64,000 nt of DNA from Taeniopygia guttata (lineage: Eukaryota; Chordata; Aves; Passeriformes; Estrildidae): positions 66,087,014-66,151,013 of the forward strand of contig NC_133063.1 in NCBI RefSeq assembly GCF_048771995.1. Reading direction: 5' to 3'. The notes below the pieces were generated by a model. That model saw only the letters and a program-made list of their open reading frames with translations. It did not search any database and had not been told where the DNA came from. This document shows positions 36,586 to 51,500 of this stretch, one piece after another. A program made the position numbers and the translations under genes. Positions within the stretch are counted from its first letter, which is position 1, and every line of letters starts with the position of its first letter.

Positions 36586-39500
36586 GTAAGCCGCCTCTCG
36601 CCCATTCCTGCGCCCTGCCGCCCCCCATCCTCCTCGCTGTCAGGCCCAACCGCCCCGGGGGCTCGGGCCGAGGGGCCCGGTGGCGGGCGGGGGGGGCCGG
36701 GCGGCTCCGCGGGCGGCGCTGGCACGGCCGGGGCACCGCCACCTGACGGCGGAGCCCCTGCCAGGCAGAGCCGCGGCGGCGCCGGGCGGCCCCTCCGCCA
36801 GCCCCGCCGCCCCCTGCGGCCGGGGGAGCCTTTCTCGGAGCGGAGTCGCGGTCCCGCCGTGCCTGCCCCGAGCCCGCCGGCCGCGGGGCTCCGGCTGCCG
36901 CCACCGCGGGCGGCTCCCGCACGCCTCGGGCTCCGGCCGGGGCCGCGCCGGGCCTGGGAGCCGCGGCAGTCCGGGAGCTCCCGGAGGCGCCCACAGCCGG
37001 TCGTGGCTCCTCGGGAGCAGGCACGGCTGTGAGTGCAAGTATCAAAACAGGGCATTGAAATACTCCTGCGGCAATAGATAACGGGAGGAGCGGAAAAGGA
37101 AAATGGCTATACGGCTTATTTCCCCTTTTAAAAATAAGCATAGTTATTTTCTCTTTTATCGCTGAAAAGAAGGTGGCTTCCGAGCATGTGTCGGTTTATA
37201 CTGGGAAATTTTATTTTCAGGAGTACTTTAGAGTGGACTATTGAATTAGTTTTCATACGGATATTTTAATTTTTTTTTTATTACAGAAAATATGTTCAGA
37301 ATAACGATGAAATATCTGTAAGATTAAAGCACTGTGTTTTGAATTTTTTATTCTTGTCCTACGCAATAAGGCTAGGCACAAGCCAACGTAGGAGGCACGG
37401 GATGTAGAGATCTCACACTGCCCTGAATGCGTAGAAAACAGCCATGACTGAGTTCACCCTGTTGCGAGGGACTTTGTGAACCCCTTCCAGCCTGGAAATG
37501 TTTCTAATCCCAAAGATAAGAGGAATGGTTAGGAGAAGAGAAAGATCTCTGCTCTCATTTGTAGGATCTTACCTAATGCTGGATGGTGGAAGGAGGGGAT
37601 GAGATGGATGTGAGATAGTGTTAGAGCAGTTACAGTAAGAGATTTTTGTTTGGCATATTTTTGCTGTTTTGTTTCCTTTTTTTTTCACAGCAAAGTTTTC
37701 CTTGGGTAAGATGCTTCCGTTGTTAGAAGGGAAGTAATTTGTGCGATGTAATTGATTTTTATGTTAGCAAATTAAATACAAAGTCCAGGTGCTTGTTCTC
37801 ACTGGTGTGGCAGGTGAATCCATAGCTTCAGACATTCTAGCTGAGGTATGTGCAAACTTTTTATTTTTCTAGATGATTATGCTGAGTGTAGCAGAGAGTG
37901 TCTTTCCCATGAGGAGCTGGAATTTAATCTGAATAGTCAAGTATCGCGAAACCTGTCTCAATGAATATGTTTGAGGGGTAGGGTTACCTTTTGTTAGTTG
38001 ATACCTCAGTAATTATTAAGGTAAACTAATTAAAATGGAATGGTAGCATACTGAACTTTCTACTAAGGAAATATCTATTTTTAATAACTCACTATGTATC
38101 ACTAAGTTCTAAAATCATAGATGTAGGCTCCAGTTCACTTTGTGAGTAGTAGTTTTAGAAGTTCTTGCCTTCAGTAAAGAGAAAAGCTATGAAGGTAATG
38201 GAGGAATTTGGTAAGAGAAACTTGTTAGAAGTGTATCCTACTGGTCTTTTGAAATGTTTTGAAACCATAAGCTTTTTTCCATTGTATTTCCTGCTAACGA
38301 TTTTAAGGTGGATACAAAGAAAGAACTTCAGTGGTAGAGGCTTTCAGGAAGCATGAGAGTCTAGATGCTTGGAAAAACACTGGTCCTTTCTTTGCCAAAA
38401 CCTCGTGCCTACCTAAGTATACTTTAAGAAGTCTCTTAATTCATGGCACATTTGGATTGCAACAGCAGATGCAATTGCAAGCTTTGATTGCAACAGCAGA
38501 TGCAAGATTCACTACTATATATGTTTCTGTTAACTTTTTCAGAGAAGGGAAGGTCGTTTTCTTTGCTTTTTTTTTTTCCAAGATAACTTTGGACTCTGCC
38601 TTGCACATCCTGGGAGGAGTTGGGAACATGAGAGATAGGAAAAGAGGAAGGCAGGAAATAATACACCTCTGACTGCTTGTGCTACCACTTCATGTGCTAA
38701 GCACACTTGAGGCTTTCTTTAAGTAATGCTGTATTTAGCAATTAGATGTATTAAGAGATGAAAAAGGGCTTTATATTTTAAGAGCAAATCAGGGTCTTGC
38801 CTACATCTGAAAATTGTTAAGAATTTCTTAGCTATAATTTTTTTCTTTAGACCTCATAATCTTATTACTAAAGTTAACATGTAATTGGAGTATGTGTTAA
38901 TTAATGTATGTAGTACGAAGGGGGACCTAGACTGTTAGTTGACCTTTCCCCCTCATTTTTTAGACCACAAAATAATGAATGATGGATAGACTTAAATGTT
39001 AACCAGAGTTTTTCATCAAAGAACATTTGTCAAAATCAAAGAAATGCTTGCATGATAAGATTTATTTCAATGCTTTTGTTTCTATTTTTATCAAATGTAT
39101 GACATTTGCACCATGTTTAATTAATAAATACTAGTGTATGGTCAGAATTATAAGGTGTCAGGTGATTCTGTGCATTTCATATGATTCTACAAAGTGCAGA
39201 CAGAAAAAATGGTGCAAATGTAAGAACAATAATCAGAACTTTTGGTCACTTCTTACTAGATGTCTCTAGAATTAATCTGGAATTTGTTCCCAGAATATTG
39301 TTTTTGTTCAGTATGAATGTAGAGCCCCTAGAAAAATCTGAATAGCAAAAACATGTTGGATGTCTGCTGATAACCAAATATTGTCTTAGTGAAAGTAGAT
39401 AGAATTAAAACCTAAAGCAGTATCTATGGCCAATATTAAATTAATAAAGCACGGAGTTCCCTAGGCACTGCAATAGCTATTTACTGGGATAATGGCATGT

Positions 39501-42500
39501 TTGTATTTATATGAAGATAACTTTATATCATATTTTATATAAATTATTCCATGTTTCATCCACTTAAGTCTTTTGGCCTAGCTTCAGATTTTAAATCAGG
39601 TGCCTAAACTTACCTTAGTCATTAATGTTTGATTTATTTTCCCCTCCCTTGTTTTCCTCAATTTGTGTCAGTATGTTTATTGGCTTTATTGTGACTGGCC
39701 TTGGCAGTGCAGTTGGAGTCCAGACATCTGTTGTCTTACTGACCTTTCAAAACAACTGCTTTTTGGTTGTTTTGGGAGTTTGTAAAATTATTCTAGTAGC
39801 TCCTAGGAGAAAAAAAGTTTTCATTTAGGAAGTAATTGTAAAAATATGTTGCCTTTTTCTTCAGGTGCTAAAAAGCCTAGAAAGTATCTATCATTCTTTT
39901 ATTCTTGTCTTTCCATTGGCTGATCTCTGGAAAATTTTTTTACAGTGGACCAACTACATTCATGGATGGCAGGATCGATGGGTAGTTCTGAAAAGCAACA
40001 CACTCAGTTATTACAAATCTGAGGATGAAACAGAGTATGGCTGCAGAGGCTCTATTTGTCTGAGCAAGGCTGAGATTACAGTAAGTACAATTCTATTATT
40101 AACATCATTCATGTTTTGAGGTTCTGTATATTTGTGTCTGGTGAAAGCAAACATGGGTATGGCAAAATCTTTAAGGTCATCTACTTGTGACAGTGGCATC
40201 AGTGGAGCACTATGGAGCAGGGCAAGGAATTCTAAATGCTAAACCAAACTCTTTTAAGTTGTGGCTTCGGCAAGCAACTTTTCATTCCTTTCGTTAGAAG
40301 GTTTTGTGGGTGGATAGACTGTCTGCCTCTGAAGGGTGCAGAATTTTTTCCATGGGTGAATTTCCCAGACCACCTTCCCAGAGGAGGTACCATCCTTCAC
40401 AGTCTTTGCCCTCCAAAGAGGGTGGTGGTTCTTTGACTGTGGTCCTTGACTTTCTGAACACAAGTCTGTAGGTTTCCAAAATAAAATGTTCTCCTCTATG
40501 TTTCTTTCCCTGAACAAGTTAATGTGTTGCTGATTTTTTTTTCAAATGCTAAAAGAAGGTTTGGAATAGACTGGTAAGAATAAGGAGCCTATATATAAAA
40601 GAGCATAAGTTTTATGAAGCGTGGGTGAGGGGGCTGGGGTTGCTTAGGCTGGAAAAGAGGAGGCTGAGGGGGGACTTTTTGGCCCTCTTAAACTACCTGA
40701 AAGGATGTTGTAGCAAGTTGTATTTCAGTCTCTTCTTCCAGGTAGGAAGTGGACAGATGAGTCAGGTTGTCTTGGAGGTTTAGATGACACAGTAAAAATG
40801 CTTCACAGAAGGGGCTGCAAAACATTGAAACAGGATGCCCAGGGTAGCACTGGAGTTACCATCCCTGCAAGTGTCAAAAAAGGTGTGGATATGGCACTTG
40901 ATGGCATAGTTTAATGGTGAATATGGTGGTGCTGGGTTGATGGTTGGACTTGATAAAATTGGAGTTTCTTTCCCAGCCTTTATGACTTGATGAAAAATTA
41001 AAAAGAATAATTTGCCTTAGAAGATAAAGAAAAAAATCTGGCTTTCAGAATTACAATACACATTATGACTAATGGTTGTCAACAAACATGCTGTAGTCTT
41101 TCTGCAATACTGTTAAATAGTCTATCCAGTTATGTGATTTAGAGTAAAAATAGCCAGACTTTCGCACAGCACACACATTCCTAAAGTAGCTGTGTTAAAC
41201 CTTAGCATGTATGTTCACAAATTCCTAAAGTAGTAGTGTTAAATCATAGCATGTATGTTCTTATTCCACCAAATATATGGAATTTTTCAAGTTGAAGAAG
41301 AATGAGAAATATTCTTCCTTACTGATAATCAGCTTACAAAGAGAATTTTATTTAACACCTCTTGGTTAAAAAAAATGGACTGGATTGATTACATCAACCA
41401 TATGTATTTTGGAGAGAAGTTTGTGAAGAAAAGGAGGTTTTTACATTTAGATGTCTGGCAAGTATTGTGGTCGTCTAAAAATTTAAACAGATAATGTAAT
41501 TTGTTTTATTTTTTTTTAACTGTTTGAGCTTCTAGAACTTCCTCAAGGTGTTGCTTAATCAGGAATTGGTTGTGCACAACAGTCTCTAGGAGTTCTCACT
41601 GAGGTATATCTTTGGCAGTCTGTTGAGCATATGATCAGAACTTTCCAAAAATCTCTCAAGAGGCAAGAGCTTAGCATACCAACTAGGCAGAGGCAGGAAG
41701 GTGCCGGCAAGGATGTAGTCAAATGGCATCTGCAGGCATGTTGTACAGCACATTTCAGCAGCCTGAATTACAGCTGTGGTGGTGGAGTGAGAGGTTGTAG
41801 GGATACAACCATTGCTGCTGGAATGTTTTGGTACATTGCAGTTTACAAAGGGAAGCTGGCAAGCATGTCTTCAGATGAGGATGTATGTAACAATGGAACG
41901 TTCTACAGGTATCTTTTTCTCTCTGGCGCTTGTTAGATCTGGTAACTTGAAGTTTAATTGATGCATCTATTTTTAAGTTCTTGAACTTCTTGAATACATG
42001 GAGAGAGAATTAAAAGCATCCACAGTTCTAAAGGTTAATCAGATATTTTAGTTCCATTTTTGTTCAGGCTCCTGCTTTGTGAATGGTATTTGACAGTTCA
42101 GTTAGTAAATGGTATTTCTGAGAGCTAGTAAGTTCCATTTAGTTATATCTAGCTGTATTTAAAGTTATTGTTGTGGAATGTTAGAAGTTGAGGAATACTA
42201 TTGGATCATTTCCTGTCTCTAGGATATAAAAATACACTTTTGAAACTCTCTTGTAATTATTCTTTGTTTTTTACAGGTTGTATTTAAAGCCAGAGTTTTA
42301 GCATTGATACTTCTGCTGCTCCTGCAACATTGATACTTGTTTAGTAGCAAATTGAATATTGTATTTTTTCAACTTTTCAATTGAAAATTGATTATGCTCA
42401 AAGATAAATGCTTAAGGTATTCTTCCTGAGGTTCATAGTTGATCTTTACTTCTGTATCCTCATAATGTCTTCAGTACCTGTAAGCTTTCCAGCATGTATT

Positions 42501-45500
42501 TAAATGTATAGGAAAACACAAACAGCTGATAAAATAAGCGTTGAAATGATAATGTGTGGAAACTACCTTTGCTTTCAGTGAAACTTACTATTTACTGAAT
42601 GATTGGTAATTATTTTGGTAAGGAGGGCATGTCAGGTTTCTTACTGTCTTAGTTCAGTTGCACTGATTGGATATAGTTGAGATCTTAATCTTCAATATTT
42701 TTAAACAGTCTTTCACTATACTCTTTAAGTTCAGTTTCCCTTGATCTTGCTGATCCAGAGTTAACTACTTCTATCTTAACATGTTGTATTTCAGTTAAGT
42801 TTTCTGTAGTATGAGATGGTGTTGATAACTGTAATGTTCCCTTCTAGGAAAGGGTAGCTGGATTTTCATAAAGCTTTCTTGTAGGCACTTGGATTAGATA
42901 TGCATGTTTAAATCCAATGGGGAATGTAATGATTTTTTGTGCATAATTAATTCTACTATTACTATAGAATGACCACATTTTATTAATATATAAGCATAAA
43001 TTTGGAAAGTTGCTGTCACTGAATAGTATTACTGTACTTCCAGCAATTGAGTCCAATTATAAGTCATAGTATTAACTGAGACATGAATATTGTATGCAGA
43101 AACCCACAGTTGATTCTGCTCTTGTTGTATCATTTGTATTGCACTGGGTAGGGATTGATAGGTAATTTTACAGGAATATTTTGTAAGACACTCATCTCTT
43201 AACTTTATTTGATGGAAGAATACTAGTTAAATTTATGCTTATTGGCACAGCTTTTTTGTGTGTTTGAAGTACAGAATTATATTGTCATACGTCCAGAATA
43301 GGTATGGCCGTGTGACTGTAACCTTCATGGAATGAAAAATATGGGATCTCGGTAGACTACTGGGACTGAAAAGAGCCAATTTCTCTGGAATAGAGCAATA
43401 AATGATGAATATTTATTGTATATTCACTGGATTACATCAAGTAATGAACTGGACATATGAATTAAGCTTGGGGAAGGATGATGAAAGTCAGTATATGATG
43501 CTAGGTGATTTGCTTTCATCCACGTAAGACAAAACACCTCAAAGGTGTTTAATTGGTTTATAACGGGCTGGATGCTAAAACTGAAGATGAAAGTTCTGTT
43601 GTGTGGTCGGTGGATGAGATGAAATTATTATTATTATAAAAAGTTCATATGTGGACAAACTTAAGCTTTGTTATATTACTCTAGCCTGTGCATACCAAAT
43701 TACTGCTGTTGATGGTAGTCAGTGCCAGTTGGTCTTTATTAAGAATACCCTTCTTTATCTTAAAGCTATGTAGTTCATTCATTCTTGAAGTCAAACTTCC
43801 AGTGGGGAATTCTGTGTACAAGGTTAAGAATGGATGTTTATGGCAGTTGGGTATATGTGGATCCCTGGGGCATGGTTTTGGAGTTGGAAGGTCTAGGGTC
43901 TGTTATGAAAAGAACAAAAAGAAAATGCCCTGTAGATCTGGAAGTCCAGCTTTCAGGCAACCTGGTCCATAAGCTTGTACTGTCTCTGATTGCTGTGTCT
44001 GTTCTTACAATGCCACTGTTGTACAGAGTGACTTGTGCTAATTCATGTAGTGACAGCATGATAAATCAAGAATAACATGGTATGCTCTGCCCCCACTTCA
44101 GGCAGTCTAAGAGGAAGGCCAACACTAATTTGATCATGGTAGGAATTTATATTTATATATTGTCAAATCTCTTTATAGAATTCTTAATATCAAAGTGTTA
44201 ATCTGATGCATTCTAGGGGATTTTGCCTGGTCAGAGCAGTTCTTCTTCATGGATCTATATGGAGGATATGAAAAAATTATTAGAGAAATGTAATGCTTGG
44301 TAAGATTTTAAGAATGCTTAGACTCAGCTATGTGTGAACTTTGTATTTTTTGTCCCTAGAGGTGACTACGTAGCTACACAGAAGGTGTTCCAGAAGCTTA
44401 TGTTCCAATTTAAACTTTAGCCTTTCTACTGATAGAATCTGTATTTGCCATGTTGCCTTAATCCAGTATTGATACTCATCTTCTTTCCTGTGTATATTAT
44501 TTATGTAGAAAAATCTTTTGGTTTTAGTTGCTTAAACCAGATGCAACAACTGTGATGCAATGGTTTTCCTTGGCTTTGGTTATACTGCAATGATGTATAT
44601 GCATACCAAAACTTTTATAGAAACTTGCTATTGGTTTCTAGTTTGGGGCTTTTGGATTACTTCGGGTTTATTTATTGTGCTATAAAGAGGCAAGTAGACA
44701 ACTCTGTGGAAATGCCTGAACTAGAACTGTGCAATAAATTCAGTTTGCATAGTGGAGATACTTTCAAGTAAATGCATTTGTTGAGGCTTTTTTCTTCCAG
44801 AAACAGCAATTGGAAAGGACAGTTGCTTAATGAAGGCAGTAATGACATTTTATATTAATATAAAATTGCAAGCCAGCCATTTAGTTTTAGAATGAACTTC
44901 TAAAAGGTGTGGGGGTTGAGTATCTGTTGTGAATGTCTGGAACACAGGAAAAGCAAGAAGATAGAAAATGGAATTCTGTCTGAGGGACAGTTTAGTGAAT
45001 TGTCTTAGCTTTTTTTCCTTCCTAAGTAGTAGTAAATTGTTGTTGTAAAGAACTGCATAAATATTCATTTTATAAATTAGGACAGATGTAAACATGTGTT
45101 ACTTTCAGTTTACAAAATTAACAAGAATATTGTACATGAAAGGGTTAAACTGGCAGTTTTCAATTTTAAATTTCTCATTTCCTTATATATAGTCTGAAGA
45201 GAGACTGACATGTTTGTATCCAGTAATCAACCTAAAAATAAAAATCCTACTCCACTTTTTAAAGATATGGTTAGTTGAACAGCCACCTTTCTTCAGTCTA
45301 GTAGTATTTCTGTTTTATTTATAGAGTGATACTGACCATTGTAAATAATTGGGCACTTGTGAGAGGAAGTACAGACTGACATTTTTAAAAATAGATTGGC
45401 TGGTTAACAGCAAATGCTTCATGAGCTCATTAATTAAAACACATGCAGAACTTTCCTATGTGGTTTTTTTTTTTTTCACAGAAACATCAAACCCTACAAA

Positions 45501-48500
45501 TCTCTTAAGTTTTATCATAAAGATGTGTATTTTTAATTGAAGGAGATGTCAGTGCTAGAGAAATGCTCTTAGTAGCATAAAGAGTCATGTCCTGCAAAAC
45601 AGACTTTCAAAATGTCATCTTGACATTAACAATATATTGATGTGTTTCTTTTGCACTTTATACAATGTGAAATCTAACAGTATTTTGGACTCAGTTGATG
45701 TGGCAGTGTATAGAGGTGGTATAGAGGAAATACAGCTTGGATTTACCTTTTTTTCTAGCTACTACATCAAAATTTGATTTTGCTAAGATACCTGCTTATG
45801 ATAAAAGAATGCTGATAATTGCAGTGTCTATCTGCTGTTAGATTTGCTTGAATTTGTTGCTAGTTAAGTTGAATGGGAACTGATAGGTTTTAATTTGTGG
45901 AAGTTTTTATTAAAAAGGCTAAGCCGTAAGACCGTGCCCTGGGCAGAAACACTAGCAGTAAATTCGTAGTAATTACTAATTGCTTGGGTAAATATTGTTT
46001 CCAACTGTCTGAGGCTGCAAAACAATCTGGTGTAGCATGACATCATGGGCATTTAATTGAATAATTAATTTTCTGTAATTTGATAAAGTGCCTTCTCAGC
46101 CTTAGTTGCTACTTATAAAATGACCTGAGTAAACTAAGACGTATAATACAAGCCCTAACTGGGTCGGGGTTTATTTAGGTCATATGGCAATTAGTACTCT
46201 TTGGCTTTGGTGTGTCTCTCAATCAAGTAGTTAAATCAAGACTGGTGGGAGATTTTGGCTAAGTGGGAAATGGACATTCTAAATAGAGGCAAATGTGTTT
46301 AGGAATAATTACTCATATGAGAAAGGCCTGAGGTGATTTTGTTTTGTAGAGGCAAATGCAAAAGAGCAACAGGATGGAGAAGAAGGGAAAGGGAGTAAAT
46401 GCCTAGAAGATAATGACACTGGACTGCTGCTGGTATGGTACATGGAAATTTCTTGAAATACAGGATTTTCCTGGACAATTAGTTTTGGCACTCATATCCT
46501 ATGTACAAATTTGTGTATGCCTCTTTGTTGTCTGAACCAGCCATTGATGGCTTGATGTGAGATGAAAATGTGTGTATGTATTGAACTTTTATAAACAGTT
46601 AATATCCTGGTCAAGCAAAAAAAAAGAACTATTTGGCAAGGTGGAGAAAGGAATGATTTCTTCTGTAGTGTGTATTGAAGAAATTAAGTCAGAAATGGAA
46701 AAATGCACATCTAGATCAGCTCAGGCTGTTCTTTCTACTATGATGCAGGTTCTAAAATGATTAATATGTAAAAAAAAATACCTACAATATATGTTAACCA
46801 AATATCTTGCCCGTACTTAATATTGCTGAAGAATTGGTTTTTAGTATTTGAATATAATAATGTGTTTTGAATATAATAATGTGTTACCACACTCTTGAAC
46901 CTAGAGTTGTAATCCAGCAGTATTTCTGTCTTTTTATTATCAGTGAGACTATAGTTCCCCAACATGACTTTTTTTATTAAGATAATTAAATTCTAACACT
47001 GTTCATTATTTGACATACACTTCAGGGTCATGGTTCTTGCCTGTGGAGCAGTATACTGGAGCAGTTTCATGCTGTGGAGTATTTCTTGCAGATGTATACT
47101 AAGTTTTGAATAATTTCAGTGTTTTAGGTATTAAAGCTATGATTTTGTAGCTCGGCAAATTTTTCCATGCTACTTTTAATCCTTATTCTTGCTCAATCTG
47201 AATTTCTATGATTTTTAGTAAGATTGATTTATAGTTGATTTCTTGTACACTTATATGGTTGGTTTGTATGTCACCCTGTCCATGTCTGTACTGTTGCTCA
47301 ACAGTCCTCAACTTACTATTTATTATCTGATGTGTCTTGTGATAGCTGTTAATGACATTTTCAACAGCTCTATTGAGGTTTTGTACAGTATTAGACCTCA
47401 CATTTGGATATACATTCACAGAATACTAAGTCATATAGTCAGAATACTTTTCATCTACTAATATGCAGCTGCAGCCGGCCATCTCTTTATTGATGCTTCC
47501 TGGATCTTAACTGCATTTTTTGTTCATACAATTAAAATAGTTTGTCGTAGATGACTGCTTGAGTGTTGTTTTCCTCTTCTCCCAGTTCATCTTCTTGCCT
47601 CTTCCTTTAGGCATATACTTTAGTGGCTATTTTCTCATATTCATGTTGAATTCTAGTTAGGGTGAAATCAATCAAATAGTGTGGCCAACTTCACCAGTTT
47701 TTAAATCTGTTGGATGTATTTTTCCTCTCAACTGAAGCCCATCATTCCTTTGTTAAGAGGACAGAGTTAAGTTCTGTTAGTTGGAACACAACTTACTACC
47801 ACAGGTCTCCAGGTATTGTACTGAGGTTGTACTGTAACTGGTGTCTAATATGTTCTTAAGGCTTGTTAAGTTGCTGTATTTTAAGGACAAGCATTGCTCT
47901 TTCTTAAGTTCTCTTTTACAGCTCTTTCAAAACTAATTATGTGTGCATATATAGATCTATATGTATACACATGCAAATATATATAAAATAATGAGAGGTA
48001 GCTGTGATGGCAGACATTAGACTGACAATTCAGGTCAATTTTAAACTTTAGAATGAAAGCTTTTAGACTGACATTTATTAGCAACATGCCTTTTCCTTTT
48101 AATTAGTTTTTACACATTGTTAATTATTGCTGTACCTTACCTATTACACAGTAACCATTATAATCTTTTATTCAAAGCAGTCACTTATATCTGACTTACA
48201 TCCTAAATTATCTGTAACTATGCAGTACCATGGAGTCACTACCATATTTCTAGCCTGATATCTTTGTTCGTGATGGTCCTAGTTGCTAAGGTGAAGGTAA
48301 TTTAATTGGAGAACTCTTCAGTGAGGGATGGGGAGGGTTGGATGACGGGACAGGTATAGAACTGAAGCATGCATCTTTTGCCAAAACACACACACAGGTC
48401 CAAATTAGGATCTTTTGTAAGCACCTTTTAATATATTATTGGGTCACTGTGATTCTGGAGAGGTGATCCTTTTCCAGGCTGCAGCCTAGTGGCTTCCTTG

Positions 48501-51500
48501 CCCTGTTTATCAGCTGTTTGGGTTTTTTTCTTCTAAGTAGCCACTGCTATCAAGAGCAAAAACAACCTTCCCAGCTGTGTAGGATGTATGTTTTCACTAA
48601 CTGGTATTTGACCATTAAGGAATTGTTTATGGTTCTGGGGCTATGGCTTTTCATCTGTGTCCATAGTTTCAGGGTCTTTGATACCTCATGCTTAGATTTT
48701 GTATCATAACAAGAGACACCTGGTTCCAAGGTCTAGTTGATAGAGCCAGTTTTCGTAACAATCTAATGAGATCAGCTCAGGACTGGGAATTGCATAGTTA
48801 GTATAAATCCTGTTGCTAATAATGTTTATACTGCATTTATAGAAATGCTTACACAGTTGTACTGTGTTAAGTTGCTTATGTTGGATTCAAACCAAGCTAA
48901 CTTAAGTCTTAGTGTGGTGCTTCCACAGGTAAATCAGGCCCCTGTTCTAGCTGGAATGCCACTGATTTCCTAGAACTGGAATTTTCATTCCCATCACCAT
49001 GAATCTAAGTCCAGGATGTTCTACTCTGTCTGCAGGCTTAATACAGTGCTGTGAAGCATGGCTTTTCTCTTAGGGTAGAGTACCTTCTCTGGATAATGAC
49101 TCATTAATTTCTTGTGAAATCCGTATTGTTCTTTTGCCGCTGATGTGTGTGACAGTGCTCCTGTGCCACACTGCAGTACACTGTGTGAGGTACAACTAAA
49201 TTAATCAATATATTAATACTTAGGAGTGCAGCAGTGTTAGTGTGATTCCTGCTCCTACATTTGACTGTCCAATAAAATTAGCCTTTAAAAAAAGTGGCTC
49301 AGACAGTGTTTTCTGCATTCTCTAAAGTTAATACAAAATTGCTTGGCTTTCTTCCTGATTAATAACTCTAGTTTCTTGCTCTATATTATGTGGTTCCTAA
49401 GAAGTTTGACATGGTAATTTGTAATTAGCTTGAAGTTTTCCTGTAGTATAATTCTCTTTTTTTTTCTGTGGCTGATGCATGTTGTTGGTGGATAGTGCAA
49501 ATATTTTGTTCCAGCTGGAAACATGAGGAGTGTCATATGAATTTGTTTGCAGGGGATTCACTTAGACTTGGTTCTCACCAAAGCATTAACATGTATGTGT
49601 CCATTTCCAGAACATGTACTTCGCACTAAATGTAAGTTTTATGAGTTAAACCAAGTTTCAAGTTCTTCAGACTATGTTTAAACATGACAGGCCTATTAGT
49701 TATATCCTGATTTCTCTCTGTGTGTGTCTAAATCTGTCAATATCAATTTGCTAATCCGTGGAGCTTTTACATGTATCTGTAGTCACTAGTAGATCACTTA
49801 AGGTGACAGCTGCAAGTACGCTGGTTTATGACTATTTCAGCCTAGCCCTCTTTCTTCTAGTAACGCAGTGTCATTTCATGTCTTTGACTAATTTTTAGCT
49901 GACATTTATAGTACATGTTTGTTATACTCTAGGTCTTGCTATTAAGTAATTGTTTTTTCAGTAGACACTTGAGAATAGCAGTGTCAGGGGTATGTTTACA
50001 TATAAACCAACACAGCATGACTACCTAGTAATTCCACTTTATTAACACAGAAATATTTTGATAAAATATTGATAAAAAAAAAATCATACACTGTAAGATA
50101 CTCTCTTGTAGGATAGATTATTTCCTCACAAATAAATGTGAAAATTGTTTTTATATGATCACTTTATGCATCTGAATCTATTCGGCAGGTGTGCAGAAAA
50201 CCAGATTGACCAGGTTTACACCTGAGATCTGTAATTTCAAATTTTAAGTATCATTTCAGTACTAAAGTAACATACAAGGTATACTTGATCCAGACCTAAA
50301 AGGACAGTTCCCCCATGAGAGAGCTTCTTTGCAACGGATCAAACCAAGCTAATTTTAAATTTGCATGCTATGCTAACAAACTAATTTTATATTCTGCTTA
50401 CATGCTTCTGCTTTCACTGGCCTTTACATTAGCTAGGTTTTGAAAAGATAAGATCATTATTTAAAAGAAAATTTAGTGTTTAAAGGCATTTTGGGAAGAA
50501 AATACCTGACTCAAGGCCTGGAGTGGAATATTTGCACAATAGCAAATAATGTAAAAGCATTTAATAGGCTTTTGTATTTTTAAGCCTATTTTCTTTATAA
50601 ATTTTTTTTCTTCATGTGCGAATATGCACTTATGGGAAAGTTTTCTTTTTAATGTGCTAATGAGCAAGAAGTTAGATATCCCACATTTTGCCACTAAAGG
50701 TTTATCACTTTCAACAGGCATAGAACTACCTTATTTACTTGCTTGTGTGTAATAAGGTTTTCCTCTACTGTAGCGAGAAAAATACAGTGCAAAGAAATGT
50801 AAAAAGAATACAACTGGTCAATGTAACTAAAACGTGGGTTCTTATTGCTTAAGAATAATGACAAGGAAAGGCAAGACATTGTAGTCCAGTGTTTCTATGA
50901 GGTTTTGACTGGATTTTAGAACTAAGAAAGGGAAACCAGAATTTTGTGTTGTGACTCTTGGTAGACCTTAGTTCAAGAGATTTGTGGATCTACTTGGCTT
51001 TTCTTGGGAGCAGCAGGGGGCAAATATAAAAAATTGTAATGTCTTTTGGGACTTCAGGACATTATTAATAAAATGTAGTTTAAGCAATGAAGTATAATGC
51101 TTTCCTTAAGTTGTTCCTTCCTGAGACTTAGATCCAGGATAGATATTGATATTTAAAAAGTCCTTGCAAAATTTATTACTTCAGTGTTTGTAGTTCTAAA
51201 GCCAAGTGTCTTCAAAATAAGTCATAGTGACAGAAGGATCTTGATGAGCTTTTATGATTGCACTGAGTGGATCATAAAAGATGATCCACTTTTTTGGATG
51301 GGGTCCATCCATAAAAGTTGAGGGGTTGGGGTCTGGGGTCGTGGGTCTGGGGTCTGCCATGCAGCCTCTGTGAGGAGACTCCCTGTTGTCCTGCACAGAA
51401 CATGGTCAGCTTCAGTGGACACAGTGCAGGGCACAGCTGAGCTTCACAGCCACTGTGTGATATTTCAAGGTAAACAGAGCTAAATAGCAAACATACTGCT

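Larger units (their letters stand above)
35590..37060. promoter_or_regulatory. CpG island: bidirectional POLK/CERT1 promoter
   Basis: A sharp rise in G+C and CpG density between two genes transcribed away from each other. In human POLK and CERT1 are likewise head-to-head. The core (36,000-36,200) carries alternating YY1 and ZNF143-type motifs and no clear TATA box, as expected for a housekeeping bidirectional promoter. An E2F-like TTTGGCGC lies at 35,761-35,768. Long open frames on both strands here are GC artefacts. Confidence 0.9.

Noticed and set aside
36111-37141. Long open frames on both strands, up to 314 codons
   Set aside because: They coincide with the CpG island; low stop density follows from GC richness. 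Only the CERT1 exon 1 frame has homology.
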